A stretch of 34,829 bases of DNA from contig JAAYPC010000003.1 of the NCBI GenBank assembly GCA_012519985.1, forward strand, positions 1-34,829, written 5' to 3'. Shown in pieces: positions 17,498-25,486 of the stretch (position 1 is its first letter; every line of letters starts with the position of its first letter). Origin of the DNA: Fibrobacter sp. (lineage in GTDB: Bacteria > Fibrobacterota > Chitinivibrionia > Chitinivibrionales > Chitinispirillaceae). The position numbers were made by a program, and so were the translations under genes. Below the pieces are notes generated by a model that saw only the letters and a program-made list of their open reading frames with translations, was not told the DNA's origin and ran no database searches.

Positions 17498-18412
17498 TTA
17501 TAATGCCGTCGTCTCCAGATCAAAGGAACATCCCAATGTTTCAAAAAAATGGTGGAAAAAAAGAGGCGCATCTACTTCGGAAGCGACTTCGTGCAGATGC
17601 GGCTTTTGAGCCTTCCAGAAAGTTTTTCCTGGCATATCATCAGAAACACCATTAACGGTCACCATTCCTTTTACAAAGCGGCACACGTTCTGTTCAAAAA
17701 CTGATACAGCCGCAAGTGGATCGTGAAAAGTTATACAATTGTGATAAGTAAACCGGTCAATCAAAGGTAGAATTGCACTAAGCGATTCCACATCAAAACA
17801 CTTTTTTGCGATCTCCTTTCTTATCACCAACTGACAAGTAACATCAAGCCCAACTGACCGGTGCACCGGAACCATTGATTTATATACGATAGAAGAAGCT
17901 GCAGGGTCAACCGATGCATTCCATTCGCTTTCCATATCCTGAAGTCCTGGCAACTCATAATGAAATACACCACACATGAGAACCAGTTGCTTCAGCAGTC
18001 CGGCAGTCTCAGGGTACCTGGTGAAAAGAAGTGCAATATTGGTAAGGGGACCGATGCTCAGAAGCGTAATTTCACCAGGATTACCGATAATGGTTTTGTG
18101 AAGAAAATCGATGGCACCATCAGGAGAAGATGAACTGCCAAAACGATTCGTTCTTAAATCGGTTGCCAGTTGTGCTATCGGTTGACGCTGAGTACCCTGA
18201 AGCGGTTCAGAAGCACCAGGAAAAATTGGCAGATAATGTCCACTCTCCATACAGATCTGATGAGCCAGCTCTGCTCTCTTTTCCGACTCACCGGTAACAG
18301 TAGTGATCCCCATCAATTCACATCCGGGATTGGAGAGCAGATAACAAAGAGTGAGTGCATCATCAATATCCGAACCGATATCGGTGTCCAAAAGAAGTTT
18401 GACTTTGGTCAT
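17498..18412 (-). CDS. Inosine-uridine-preferring nucleoside hydrolase family enzyme
   Basis: 304 residues from the ATG at 18412, the normal IUNH length. The N-terminal metal-binding motif reads LLLDTDIGSDIDDAL (D9, D11, D15, D17, D18 region), which in the family binds Ca2+ and the ribose. LLSIGPLTNIALLF and the C-terminal active-site FHDPLAA with its His-Asp pair are also present. Such enzymes split purine or pyrimidine ribonucleosides into base and ribose for salvage. The open frame extends 42 codons further upstream with a hydrophobic stretch, but the conserved fold starts at residue 5 of the shorter form. No nucleoside transporter or phosphoribosyltransferase lies nearby. The exact base preference cannot be told. 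Confidence 0.9.
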   Translation of the reverse strand: MTKVKLLLDTDIGSDIDDALTLCYLLSNPGCELMGITTVTGESEKRAELAHQICMESGHYLPIFPGASEPLQGTQRQPIAQLATDLRTNRFGSSSSPDGAIDFLHKTIIGNPGEITLLSIGPLTNIALLFTRYPETAGLLKQLVLMCGVFHYELPGLQDMESEWNASVDPAASSIVYKSMVPVHRSVGLDVTCQLVIRKEIAKKCFDVESLSAILPLIDRFTYHNCITFHDPLAAVSVFEQNVCRFVKGMVTVNGVSDDMPGKTFWKAQKPHLHEVASEVDAPLFFHHFFETLGCSFDLETTAL

Positions 18413-18630
18413 AAATAAAATCCAAATGAATAAAAGAGATGAATGATCTACAAATACAAAACAGAAAAAAGCAAGCAGCAGACAAGGAGGTTCGATTTGC
18501 TCGAATCGCCAGTATTTTAATTGAAAGAGATTTTTCACAAAAGGCCGGAAAATTAATACAACAATAAAAATTCGAACGGATGGAGAAATTATTGAGGACT
18601 GAATGATTTTTATTTCACAGATGACACATG

Positions 18631-18657
18631 TTGCCAGGGAATTTTATTCCCCGGCAA
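18631..18657 (-). terminator. Hairpin directly after the acyltransferase stop codon
   Basis: On the minus strand TTGCCGGGGAAT and ATTCCCTGGCAA form a 12-bp stem with one G-U pair and a 3-base loop, starting one base after the stop. No T-run follows, so it could be a weak terminator or a 3'-end stabilising hairpin. Confidence 0.45.
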
Positions 18658-19536
18658 TTATTCTGCAAATGGGATCTCCTCATGAACAAAGTACCATTGT
18701 TCCAGGTGACTTTTTACCATCTCCTGAAGCTGATCGTACATCTGTTGCACAACATTGCTTTTTGATAGGTCTGTGGGATTAATTTGAAGCTGATAGTGAT
18801 CATCATCTTCCCTTATCATAAAAGCAGTGAAACAATCGATTGGTGTGTTGGCGAAGTAAATCAGCTTGTCCAGACCTGCTCCTCCATAAACTTTTTTTCC
18901 AAAGAGTGTCACTGGTTTGGAATAATCGGTCTTTTCATCGAATACCGAAACCAGTATCTCTTTTTTTCGCAATGCAGCAGCCATCTCCAGGGCAGCAGAT
19001 GTTCCGGGTCTGCCAATTTCTATAAAACGGATTGGTCCGAAGAACCCGCTTTTTTCCAGTGCCAGAGCTCGTTCATGAGCGATTCTGGAGAACTGTTCTG
19101 TTGAGAATCTCAATACCACATTCAAAGGAAGCTTTGTTGTGGCAAGTACAGGTGCAAGAAATTCGATGGCTCCAAAATGAGCTATCGCCAGTAGTACTCC
19201 TTTACCTGCATCGATTGAGTTTTTCAGTTTACCACAGATGTCCTGATAGTTTATCTGATTTTGAAGAAAATTGAAGTAAAAATCCGGGCCGCCGCATAGT
19301 GGAAGCAGCTTTTCATAGTAGTGAAGTATCACATGGTACCGGATATTTTCAATCAACTGTGGAGAGACTGGAAAACCCAGCAAATTAAGATTATTCTCAA
19401 TGAGTCTGGATTCTTCAGGATTCTCCTTATACCAGAGATTTCCTTTTTCCAGTACTGCGGACTTGAGTTCAGATGTAGTCTTACCGAATATGTTGTTAAG
19501 CAGATCAGGTGATTGGATAAATTTACTGAGACTCAT
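18658..19536 (-). CDS. LpxL/HtrB-like lipid acyltransferase
   Basis: 292 residues of the lysophospholipid acyltransferase family (lauroyl/myristoyl acyltransferases of lipid A). The catalytic HX4E motif is HFGAIE (H120, E125), preceded by GVLLAIA; later landmarks are RPGTSAALEMAAALRK, a block ending VSVFDEKTD, and PIDCFTAFMIRE. LpxL members add a secondary acyl chain to lipid A; related enzymes acylate other lipids or ornithine. Its start overlaps the last 14 bases of the upstream radical SAM gene, with an AAGG ribosome site inside that gene, so the two are translationally coupled. The partner suggests a modified lipid rather than plain lipid A synthesis, but that is inference. No N-terminal membrane anchor is obvious. 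Confidence 0.83.
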   Translation of the reverse strand: MSLSKFIQSPDLLNNIFGKTTSELKSAVLEKGNLWYKENPEESRLIENNLNLLGFPVSPQLIENIRYHVILHYYEKLLPLCGGPDFYFNFLQNQINYQDICGKLKNSIDAGKGVLLAIAHFGAIEFLAPVLATTKLPLNVVLRFSTEQFSRIAHERALALEKSGFFGPIRFIEIGRPGTSAALEMAAALRKKEILVSVFDEKTDYSKPVTLFGKKVYGGAGLDKLIYFANTPIDCFTAFMIREDDDHYQLQINPTDLSKSNVVQQMYDQLQEMVKSHLEQWYFVHEEIPFAE

Positions 19537-20860
19537 AATTACCTTGCTTGCTATCTGCTATAGCGGTCTGATTGATGGTGAAAGATCGGAGTGTATCTTT
19601 GTGCTCCTTGTTTTTGTAAAAGGATTTCCACAAATAATAAAATCCATCCATGAGTTCCTGTTCTGTAAAATTTTTGGGTTTGAAAACAATGTTACCATGA
19701 TTCCAGACAGAGTAGTTTCTGTGGAGAATTCTATTCTCCCTGGCCATCTGCTCCCCAAGCGGAGTACCTGGAAAAGGAGTAATGATATAGAATTCTGCCA
19801 GATCGATTCCAGACTCTTCACTGAATTTAAGTATGCGATCAAAGACGCCTTTATCCTGCTCGTCAAAGCCTATCCCGAAAGAAGCATAGAAGTGTATGCC
19901 TGCATCTTCATTCATCCTGACCAGATCGATTCCTTTCTGCCATTCATCAGCAGTGCAATCGGGGCTTAGAAGTTTTCTGGAAATCCGGTCAAAGCCAAAA
20001 ATGGTATACATTGAGCAGGCGCCACCTTTTTTGAGTTTGCGGTAAAATTCCGGATCATGATTCATCATCATGGTTGAAGCCAGAAAGATTTTCACATCCA
20101 GTTCCTCTGTTTTCTCCATTATTTTCAGAAGGAAATTGGTGTATTTTTTACCCGGAAGCATCACTGTATCATCCGCAAAATAAAACTCCTTATAAGGCAT
20201 GCTCTTGATATCTTCGATGATATTGTTTACCGGGCGCAGCCTGACGTGGGTACCCTCTTTATTAGGTATTGGACAACCTCCGCATTTAACACTGCAGCCT
20301 CGGGTGGTCAGCACTAAGTGAGCATCCCACTTGTAGACATCTCTGAGGAAAATGTCCCGTTTAGGTATGGGAAAATCGGAAAGCGAATAGTCTTCGGTTG
20401 CCTGATAAATTCTTTTGAGCTCTCCTTTCGCACAATCCTCCAGTATCTGATGCCACACCGGTTCTACCTCACCAATGCAAATGGCATCAGCATGTTGAAG
20501 TGCCTCCTGAGGAATGGAAGTGGGGTGAATTCCTCCAAGAATTACCTTCGTTTTTCTCTTGCGATATTCATCAGCAATCACGTAGGCACGCTGAGCCTGA
20601 GGGGTAAAAAAACTAATCGCCACCAGATCAACTTTTTCATCGTAATCCAATGGCTGGTGTATGTTATCGTCGGTAAGATTGAACTCCACCTCTGGTGGTG
20701 TAAGGGCTGCAATGATTGGAAGAGCCAGAGAAGGTGGCATAGTATAATTACCGACCAGATATATTTTTAGATGAGCATCCAGATCCGGGTGCCCTTGAAG
20801 AAATTTCTGAAAATGAGGATAAATACAACGCAGTTTTAATTCTTCAATCCTTTTTGACAT
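19523..20860 (-). CDS. B12-binding-domain radical SAM enzyme
   Basis: About 445 residues. The first 150 residues form a cobalamin-binding-like Rossmann domain (KIYLVGNYTMPPS..., VDLVAISFFTPQAQRAY, KVILGGIHPTSIPQEA, ADAICIGEVE). A radical SAM core follows with the 4Fe-4S motif CSVKCGGC (Cys 191, 195, 198 counting from an upstream ATG), then FYFADDTVM and later FYIITPFPGTPLGEQMA. Class B enzymes of this kind do methylations or rearrangements on unreactive carbons, e.g. in hopanoid, bacteriochlorophyll or antibiotic synthesis. The ATG at 20860 has AAGGA at a good distance; the ATG at 20866 overlaps that site. The coupled acyltransferase downstream makes a lipid substrate plausible. The DxHxxG cobalamin motif is not seen, as is common in class B. 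Confidence 0.87.
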   Translation of the reverse strand: MSKRIEELKLRCIYPHFQKFLQGHPDLDAHLKIYLVGNYTMPPSLALPIIAALTPPEVEFNLTDDNIHQPLDYDEKVDLVAISFFTPQAQRAYVIADEYRKRKTKVILGGIHPTSIPQEALQHADAICIGEVEPVWHQILEDCAKGELKRIYQATEDYSLSDFPIPKRDIFLRDVYKWDAHLVLTTRGCSVKCGGCPIPNKEGTHVRLRPVNNIIEDIKSMPYKEFYFADDTVMLPGKKYTNFLLKIMEKTEELDVKIFLASTMMMNHDPEFYRKLKKGGACSMYTIFGFDRISRKLLSPDCTADEWQKGIDLVRMNEDAGIHFYASFGIGFDEQDKGVFDRILKFSEESGIDLAEFYIITPFPGTPLGEQMARENRILHRNYSVWNHGNIVFKPKNFTEQELMDGFYYLWKSFYKNKEHKDTLRSFTINQTAIADSKQGNYESQ

Positions 20861-21100
20861 AAGCATCCTTAAGAGGTTTATAGGTATTAATAAAAAATAG
20901 TCAAAGAATTTAATAAATTCGAGATGATTTTAATTTAATTGCAGCTATTTCCTGAAAGTTGGATTATTCTCTGAAACTCTGGCAACATTAACACCGCTAA
21001 GGGGTTAACGTAACAATATACCTTATTTGAAACCGTATTTACTTGTACAAAAATACTGATTACCAACTTAAATGCACTGCAATCCTAAGGAGAGGAAAAT

Positions 21101-21949
21101 ATGAATACCATAAAAACCACCCTGTTACTGGCGACTCTGAGTGTGCTGCTGGTATTACTGGGTGATTATCTGGGTGGTTCCCAGGGTGCACTGATGGCAC
21201 TAATAATTGCCGCAATAATGAATTTTGGCAGCTACTGGTTCTCTGACAAGATTGTACTTTCCATGTACAGGGCAAAAGAGGCAGGTCCAACCGATGTGCC
21301 AGTACTTTATTCCATAGTAGAACGTCTGGCAGAAAGAAATCAGATGCCCATGCCAAAAGTTTATCTGATCAACAGTGATTCCCCCAATGCTTTTGCCACC
21401 GGCAGGAGTCCTTCTCATGCATCAGTAGCAGCAACAACCGGAATATTACGTATCCTGGATGAGCATGAACTTGAAGGGGTTATGGCTCACGAATTAGCTC
21501 ATGTGCGTAACCGCGACACTCTTACCAGCACAATAGCTGCTACCATTGCCGGAGCTATCACATGGATAGCAAATATGATTCAATGGGGGGCAATGTTTGG
21601 CGGGTTAAGAAGCGATGATGATAACAGAGGCGGGGGAATAGGGGCATTATTCATGGCAATACTTGCGCCAATTGCTGCGATGCTGATTCAACTGGCGATA
21701 TCCCGTTCCCGGGAATATGCTGCAGATGAAACAGGGGCCAGGATGTGCCGCAATCCAATGGCACTGGCAAGCGCTCTGAATAAACTACAACGAGCCTCAG
21801 AAATGATACCTATGCATGGTGGAAATCCTTCAACAGCTCATCTTTTTATTGTGAACCCATTCCGGGGCGGTTTTGCAGGTCTTTTCAGCACTCACCCCCC
21901 AATGCAGGAGCGCATAAGACGCCTTCAGTTGCTATCGCGTCAAATTTAA
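21101..21949 (+). CDS. htpX: Membrane zinc metalloprotease HtpX
   Basis: 282 residues, typical of HtpX. There are two N-terminal membrane segments (about 6-20 and 30-47), the zinc site HELAH (H130, E131, H134), further hydrophobic stretches (about 143-165 and 180-200) and the third zinc ligand E205 in SREYAADE. The C-terminal [13 protein letters not shown] is also characteristic. HtpX degrades misfolded inner-membrane proteins and works alongside FtsH, which is also in this window (30966-32888). An AAGGAGAGG ribosome site precedes the ATG. It ends convergent with the DUF72 gene at a hairpin. Confidence 0.96.
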   Translation: MNTIKTTLLLATLSVLLVLLGDYLGGSQGALMALIIAAIMNFGSYWFSDKIVLSMYRAKEAGPTDVPVLYSIVERLAERNQMPMPKVYLINSDSPNAFATGRSPSHASVAATTGILRILDEHELEGVMAHELAHVRNRDTLTSTIAATIAGAITWIANMIQWGAMFGGLRSDDDNRGGGIGALFMAILAPIAAMLIQLAISRSREYAADETGARMCRNPMALASALNKLQRASEMIPMHGGNPSTAHLFIVNPFRGGFAGLFSTHPPMQERIRRLQLLSRQI

Positions 21950-21967
21950 ACACAAATCGCGCTAACG

Positions 21968-22005
21968 CCTGAATTCCGTGGTAAAACCATGCTGCGGATT
22001 TCAGG
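21968..22005. terminator. Long hairpin between convergent htpX and DUF72 genes
   Basis: CCTGAATTCCG pairs with CGGATTTCAGG (one mismatch), and an inner TGG/CCA surrounds TAAAA. There is no clear T-run on either side, so it is a candidate two-way transcription end or mRNA-stabilising element rather than a textbook terminator. Confidence 0.5.
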
Positions 22006-22011
22006 TAATCC

Positions 22012-22749
22012 CTAAAGCATGTTACGCAAACTCATACAGTTTTTAACTGCATAACCTCCTATATCATTATTGAAATAGGCATAAACCGACCGGTTCTCCT
22101 GAAATTGTTTTTTTATCCATTCTGCCCACTGCTTAAGATGTGTTTCCGGGTAATCACCTCCATACATTGAATCAAATCCATGGAAACGGATATAGATCGA
22201 ATCGCTGGTGATTATTTTTTCGGTAGCTACACCCGCCATATCGTGGATACAGAAAATATGGCCATACCTGGCAAGTATTTCATAGGTTTCTTCCCTGTAC
22301 CAACCTGGATTCCTGAATTCAAATGCAAACCTGTATCTGGTGGGAAGAAGGCTGGAAAACTCATTTATTCGTGCAGGGTCAAACTTTAAAAGAGGTGGAA
22401 GTTGAATCAATACCACTGCTATTTTAGGATAGAGCGGTTCAAAAACCGAAAAAAACCATTGTAATTCATCGGAGCAGTTTTTCAACTTTTTCCTGTGAGA
22501 AACGAGTCTGCTCATTTTTACCGAAAATTTGAAATCTCCCGGTGAGCGCTCATACCATCCCTGGACTGTTTTAAGTATTGGAATCCGATAAAAGGATGCA
22601 TTGATTTCAACGGTATCAAATTTTCCGCTAAAATATTGAAACCATTTTTTCTGAGGCAGGTCCTGCGGATAAAAAATGCCTTTCCAGTGCTTATAGCTCC
22701 AACCCGAGGTCCCCAGAAGTACAGTTGGTTTTCTGGTTAATTGATCCAT
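22012..22749 (-). CDS. DUF72 family protein (YecE-like TIM barrel)
   Basis: About 245 residues. Family hallmarks are LLGTSGWSYKHWKGIFYP near the N-terminus, FDTVEINASFYR, FKFSVKMSR, FAFEFRNPGWY, IYIRFHG and YAYFNND near the end. DUF72 proteins form a TIM-barrel and have no established reaction. The open frame continues upstream to a TTG at 22818 and an ATG at 22788, but homologues start close to the GTSGW strand, so the ATG at 22749 is used. It is the last gene of a minus-strand run, rpiB then dCMP deaminase then this gene, suggesting an operon although no shared pathway is known. Confidence 0.85.
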   Translation of the reverse strand: MDQLTRKPTVLLGTSGWSYKHWKGIFYPQDLPQKKWFQYFSGKFDTVEINASFYRIPILKTVQGWYERSPGDFKFSVKMSRLVSHRKKLKNCSDELQWFFSVFEPLYPKIAVVLIQLPPLLKFDPARINEFSSLLPTRYRFAFEFRNPGWYREETYEILARYGHIFCIHDMAGVATEKIITSDSIYIRFHGFDSMYGGDYPETHLKQWAEWIKKQFQENRSVYAYFNNDIGGYAVKNCMSLRNML

Positions 22750-22831
22750 GCCAGAAGAAACAACAATTGAAATGCCAGAAAAACACATATTGGTTTTTCT
22801 GGAAAAAGGCAAAAACAAAAAGGGTTGAAAA

Positions 22832-23293
22832 TCAGACTAAAGCAATCTGCTCCAACACAATATTTGCCTGCTCTGCAGTAGCAAGGATTCGCTCGTCCCG
22901 GTAAAATTCCAGATAGCAGATTCTTTTAATTCCACTGTTGGCAATCAGTTTAAAGCAATTCCAGCAAGGAGACGCAGTTACGTAAATATCCGCACCATCA
23001 ATCGCGGTTCCATTTTTGGCAGCCTGAATTATTGCATTTGCCTCAGCGTGCACTGTGGCGATGCAATGTCCGTTTTCCATTATATGACCAATATCATCAC
23101 AATGAGGCAGCCCACGGATACTTCCATTGTAGCCAGTAGAAAGGATAGTCTTATCTTTTACGATCACTGCACCTACATGCTTTCGGTCACATGTGGAACG
23201 GGTAGCGGCCTGGATGGCTATTTTCATGAAATATTCATCCCATGATGCTCTTTTTTCAGCGTTGGTTTTCAGTTCTGATGTTTCGGTTGCCAT
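22832..23293 (-). CDS. Deoxycytidylate (dCMP) deaminase
   Basis: 153 residues of the zinc-dependent cytidine/deoxycytidylate deaminase fold. The zinc site is HAE (H82, catalytic E84) and PCWNC (C110, C113); GAVIVKD and STGYNGSIRG match the ComEB/dCMP-deaminase branch. It converts dCMP to dUMP, feeding thymidylate synthesis. An AAGGAAGG ribosome site precedes the ATG. It sits 18 bases downstream of rpiB on the same strand, so the two are probably co-transcribed, one supplying pentose phosphate and the other dUMP. Confidence 0.93.
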   Translation of the reverse strand: MATETSELKTNAEKRASWDEYFMKIAIQAATRSTCDRKHVGAVIVKDKTILSTGYNGSIRGLPHCDDIGHIMENGHCIATVHAEANAIIQAAKNGTAIDGADIYVTASPCWNCFKLIANSGIKRICYLEFYRDERILATAEQANIVLEQIALV

Positions 23294-23311
23294 AAAAAAC
23301 CTTCCTTCAGA

Positions 23312-23779
23312 TTAATGGGTGGCGATGTTTCCAGAAGAATCAAGCATCTCAATTCGTCTCTGATGTCTTCCACCTTCAAATGAAGCCTCAAGCCAGGCAT
23401 TGATAATCTGTGGAACCATTTCTCGACTGGTAACCCTGCCTCCCAACACTAACACATTGGAATTGTTGTGCAACCGTGACATTCTGGCGGTTTCAGGGGT
23501 CGAACACAGTGCTGCTCTTACTCCTTTAACCCGATTTGCCGCTATAGATGCACCTATTCCAGTACCGCAAAGAAGTATACCACGCTGGAATTCTCCGGAA
23601 GAGATCTTCTGAGCCAGTTTGAATGCAACAAGTGGATAATCATCAGTTTCATCGTATTGAGCGGTACCAGCTTCTTCAAATGGGATGTTTTTTTGAGAAA
23701 GATACTGTTTTATAAATTCTTTCATTTCATAGCCAGCATGATCGCTGCCAATTAGTATCGGATGAGCATTTTCAGTCAT
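23312..23779 (-). CDS. rpiB: Ribose-5-phosphate isomerase B
   Basis: 155 residues from the ATG at 23779, which has an AAGGAAG ribosome site; the longer open frame upstream is not needed. The RpiB/LacAB family is shown by GSDHAGYEMK (D13, H14), GILLCGTGIGASIAANR with catalytic C71, SRLHNNSNVLVLGGR and H139 in GGRHQRR. It interconverts ribose 5-phosphate and ribulose 5-phosphate in the non-oxidative pentose phosphate pathway. It is first in the run rpiB, dCMP deaminase, DUF72 and divergent from the ECF sigma gene. Confidence 0.95.
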   Translation of the reverse strand: MTENAHPILIGSDHAGYEMKEFIKQYLSQKNIPFEEAGTAQYDETDDYPLVAFKLAQKISSGEFQRGILLCGTGIGASIAANRVKGVRAALCSTPETARMSRLHNNSNVLVLGGRVTSREMVPQIINAWLEASFEGGRHQRRIEMLDSSGNIATH

Positions 23780-23945
23780 ATTTCTTCCTTTTCTCAAAAT
23801 GAAACTCAAAAATACAAGCTGGCCCCACCTTATCAAACCCTTTTTGTACCTGGGAGTTAATTTTTGATGTTACCGAAACGAAACACATGCAATCAGGATT
23901 TTTATCGATTACGAAAAACATTAATTGGATTGCCAACTGTAACAT

Positions 23946-23961
23946 TTCGGTTTTCACCGAA
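23946..23961. promoter_or_regulatory. Perfect inverted repeat upstream of the ECF sigma gene
   Basis: TTCGGT, four bases TTTC, ACCGAA: a perfect 6-bp dyad ending 26 bases before the ATG of the sigma factor. It overlaps the likely promoter region, with TGTAAC just upstream possibly serving as an ECF-type -35. It could be an operator or a leader hairpin. Confidence 0.35.
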
Positions 23962-23987
23962 TCAAATTAAACAGGAGCAGAGGAAAA

Positions 23988-24533
23988 ATGGAAGATCTGG
24001 ATTCTGGAACTCTAAAAAAAGCAATTAAGGGTGATGATAAAGCCTTCAGAGCTCTTTATGATCATTATGCCCCTTTTGTGTGGAGATTGATTTTAAGAAT
24101 GACCGGTGAACAACAACTGGCTACCGAGCTTTTGCAGGATACCTTTATCAGAGTTCATGGAGCCTTGAGAAAATTTAAAGGGGATTCATCCTTTTCAACC
24201 TGGATCTATCGAATCGCTCACAACTCAGTTTTAATGAGCTACAGAAAAAACCGGAAAGCCAAATTTCACGATCCTTTTGAAGATCAAATAACTGCCTGCT
24301 CTCATGCAGATCTGTATCAGAACAAGCAGTTAGCACACATAGTTCTTTCGGATCTAACCATAGAAGACCGCTTTCTGCTTGTTGCCAGAGAAATCGATGG
24401 TTTGTCCTTTGATGAAATATCCCAGATTTGTGGAATTTCTGCAGGAACACTCAGAACCCGTCTGCATCGATTAAAAGAGACAATCAGAAACAGGTTTTCT
24501 GAAACATCTATTGGAAAGGAAGCCGTCGCATGA
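23988..24533 (+). CDS. ECF-type RNA polymerase sigma factor
   Basis: 181 residues with the two domains of extracytoplasmic-function sigma factors. Sigma-2 is at about 16-88 (AFRALYDHYAPFVWRL, LLQDTFIRVHGALRKFKG, FSTWIYRIAHNSVLMSYRK) and sigma-4 at about 115-172 (REIDGLSFDEISQICGI, GTLRTRLHRLKETIR). It redirects RNA polymerase to stress promoters. A GAGGAAAA ribosome site precedes the ATG. The stop overlaps the start of the next gene (ATGA), which encodes a small membrane protein, and a Spy-like gene follows, so all three form one operon ending at the terminator at 25405. This order recalls CnrYXH-type and other envelope-sensing sigma systems. Confidence 0.93.
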   Translation: MEDLDSGTLKKAIKGDDKAFRALYDHYAPFVWRLILRMTGEQQLATELLQDTFIRVHGALRKFKGDSSFSTWIYRIAHNSVLMSYRKNRKAKFHDPFEDQITACSHADLYQNKQLAHIVLSDLTIEDRFLLVAREIDGLSFDEISQICGISAGTLRTRLHRLKETIRNRFSETSIGKEAVA

Positions 24534-24829
24534 GCAGTGAAGATCTTTTCTATAAGGAATTGGCATCCTGCCCGGGTTTGCCTCAGGGACAGTTTGACAT
24601 AATCAGAAAAAAGATCAGACGTAAAACAGTAATCAAAAGGTTCAGCATTTCGGGAACACTAACAGCGGTACTGATCTCTGCATTCCTGATTACTCAAAGC
24701 CTATGGCGGGTAAACACAAGTTCTCCTCAGCCGGAACTGGTTGCAGAGATACAGATTATTCAGGAGTATCTCAACGGTGAAGATCTTGAGGAACAGATTC
24801 AAATGTATGCTTTTTTTGACGAACAATAA
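24530..24829 (+). CDS. Small single-pass membrane protein, candidate anti-sigma factor
   Basis: 99 residues. A basic N-terminal cytosolic part (about 1-38, IIRKKIRRKTVIKR) precedes one hydrophobic segment (about 39-57) and an acidic extracytoplasmic tail (ELVAEIQIIQEYLNGEDLEEQ). The start overlaps the sigma-factor stop by four bases, so translation is coupled. Position, size and topology fit an anti-sigma factor, although no HxxxCxxC zinc anti-sigma motif is present and no family is recognised. The acidic tail could contact the basic Spy-like protein encoded next. Function is inference from context. Confidence 0.7.
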   Translation: MSSEDLFYKELASCPGLPQGQFDIIRKKIRRKTVIKRFSISGTLTAVLISAFLITQSLWRVNTSSPQPELVAEIQIIQEYLNGEDLEEQIQMYAFFDEQ

Positions 24830-24859
24830 TCTTTTCTGTTTTTTTTGAAGGGAGTTTTT

Positions 24860-25372
24860 ATGAACAAATCTGGAATGATCAAAACACTTTGTGCATGTAC
24901 TATGCTGCTTGTACCAGTAATATCGCACACGCAAGCAGAGGAAAAAAACTGCGCTAAAAAAGAACATTTCTGCGCAGAGCTGGAATTGACTGAAGAACAG
25001 AAGGTAAAGCTTAAGGAGCTGCACCAGGAAATCAAGGCTGCCAGAAAGAAAAATTTTGAGGCTGCCCGTGATATACGCATGAAAATCAGGGATGAATTGT
25101 TAAAGGAAACCCCCTCGACTTCACAGCTTGATCTTTATGCTGCCGAACTGGGAGATGTTCATAAGCAATTATCAAAACAGCACAATGACCATCTTCTGAA
25201 AGTTAAAGCAGTGCTGAGTGCAGAACAGTTTTCAAAAATTGTCAATAAGGAAACCGGAGAATTCAGGAAATGCCCGATGAAAGGGGATAAAAACAGCCAT
25301 TGCAAAGTTCCCCATAAAAAATGTCCGATGGAAGGCAAAGAAAAATGTAAGAAGAGTAATTCTGTCGAATAA
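24860..25372 (+). CDS. Spy/CpxP-like periplasmic protein with Cys-Pro-Met tail
   Basis: 170 residues from the ATG at 24860, whose AAGGGAG ribosome site lies six bases before; an upstream in-frame start overlaps that site. A signal peptide covers roughly residues 1-26. The mature part is helical and charged, with the two Spy-family LTxxQ-type motifs LTEEQ (43-47) and LSAEQ (119-123). After residue 137 comes an unusual tail with two similar units, CPMKGDKNSHCK and CPMEGKEKCK, giving Cys 138, 148, 155, 163 plus Met and His. Two more Cys lie near the mature N-terminus (C31, C38). Spy proteins are ATP-free chaperones, and the related CnrX and ZraP sense metals. Next to an ECF sigma factor, a metal- or envelope-stress sensor is likely. 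Confidence 0.82.
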   Translation: MNKSGMIKTLCACTMLLVPVISHTQAEEKNCAKKEHFCAELELTEEQKVKLKELHQEIKAARKKNFEAARDIRMKIRDELLKETPSTSQLDLYAAELGDVHKQLSKQHNDHLLKVKAVLSAEQFSKIVNKETGEFRKCPMKGDKNSHCKVPHKKCPMEGKEKCKKSNSVE

Positions 25373-25404
25373 ACTTTTTTTAACTCAATCTTTTATTTAA
25401 CAGA

Positions 25405-25434
25405 AGAGGTAAGCTTTCAGGCTTACCTCTTTTT
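25405..25434 (+). terminator. Terminator of the sigma/Spy operon
   Basis: Perfect 10-bp stem AGAGGTAAGC / GCTTACCTCT, a 6-base loop TTTCAG, then four more T residues. It begins 33 bases after the Spy-like stop codon and also lies before the 3' end of the convergent fibro-slime gene. Confidence 0.92.
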
Positions 25435-25486
25435 GTATTCACCCACAACAATTACTGTTTTAACATCTCTGCAATAGCTACATCAG

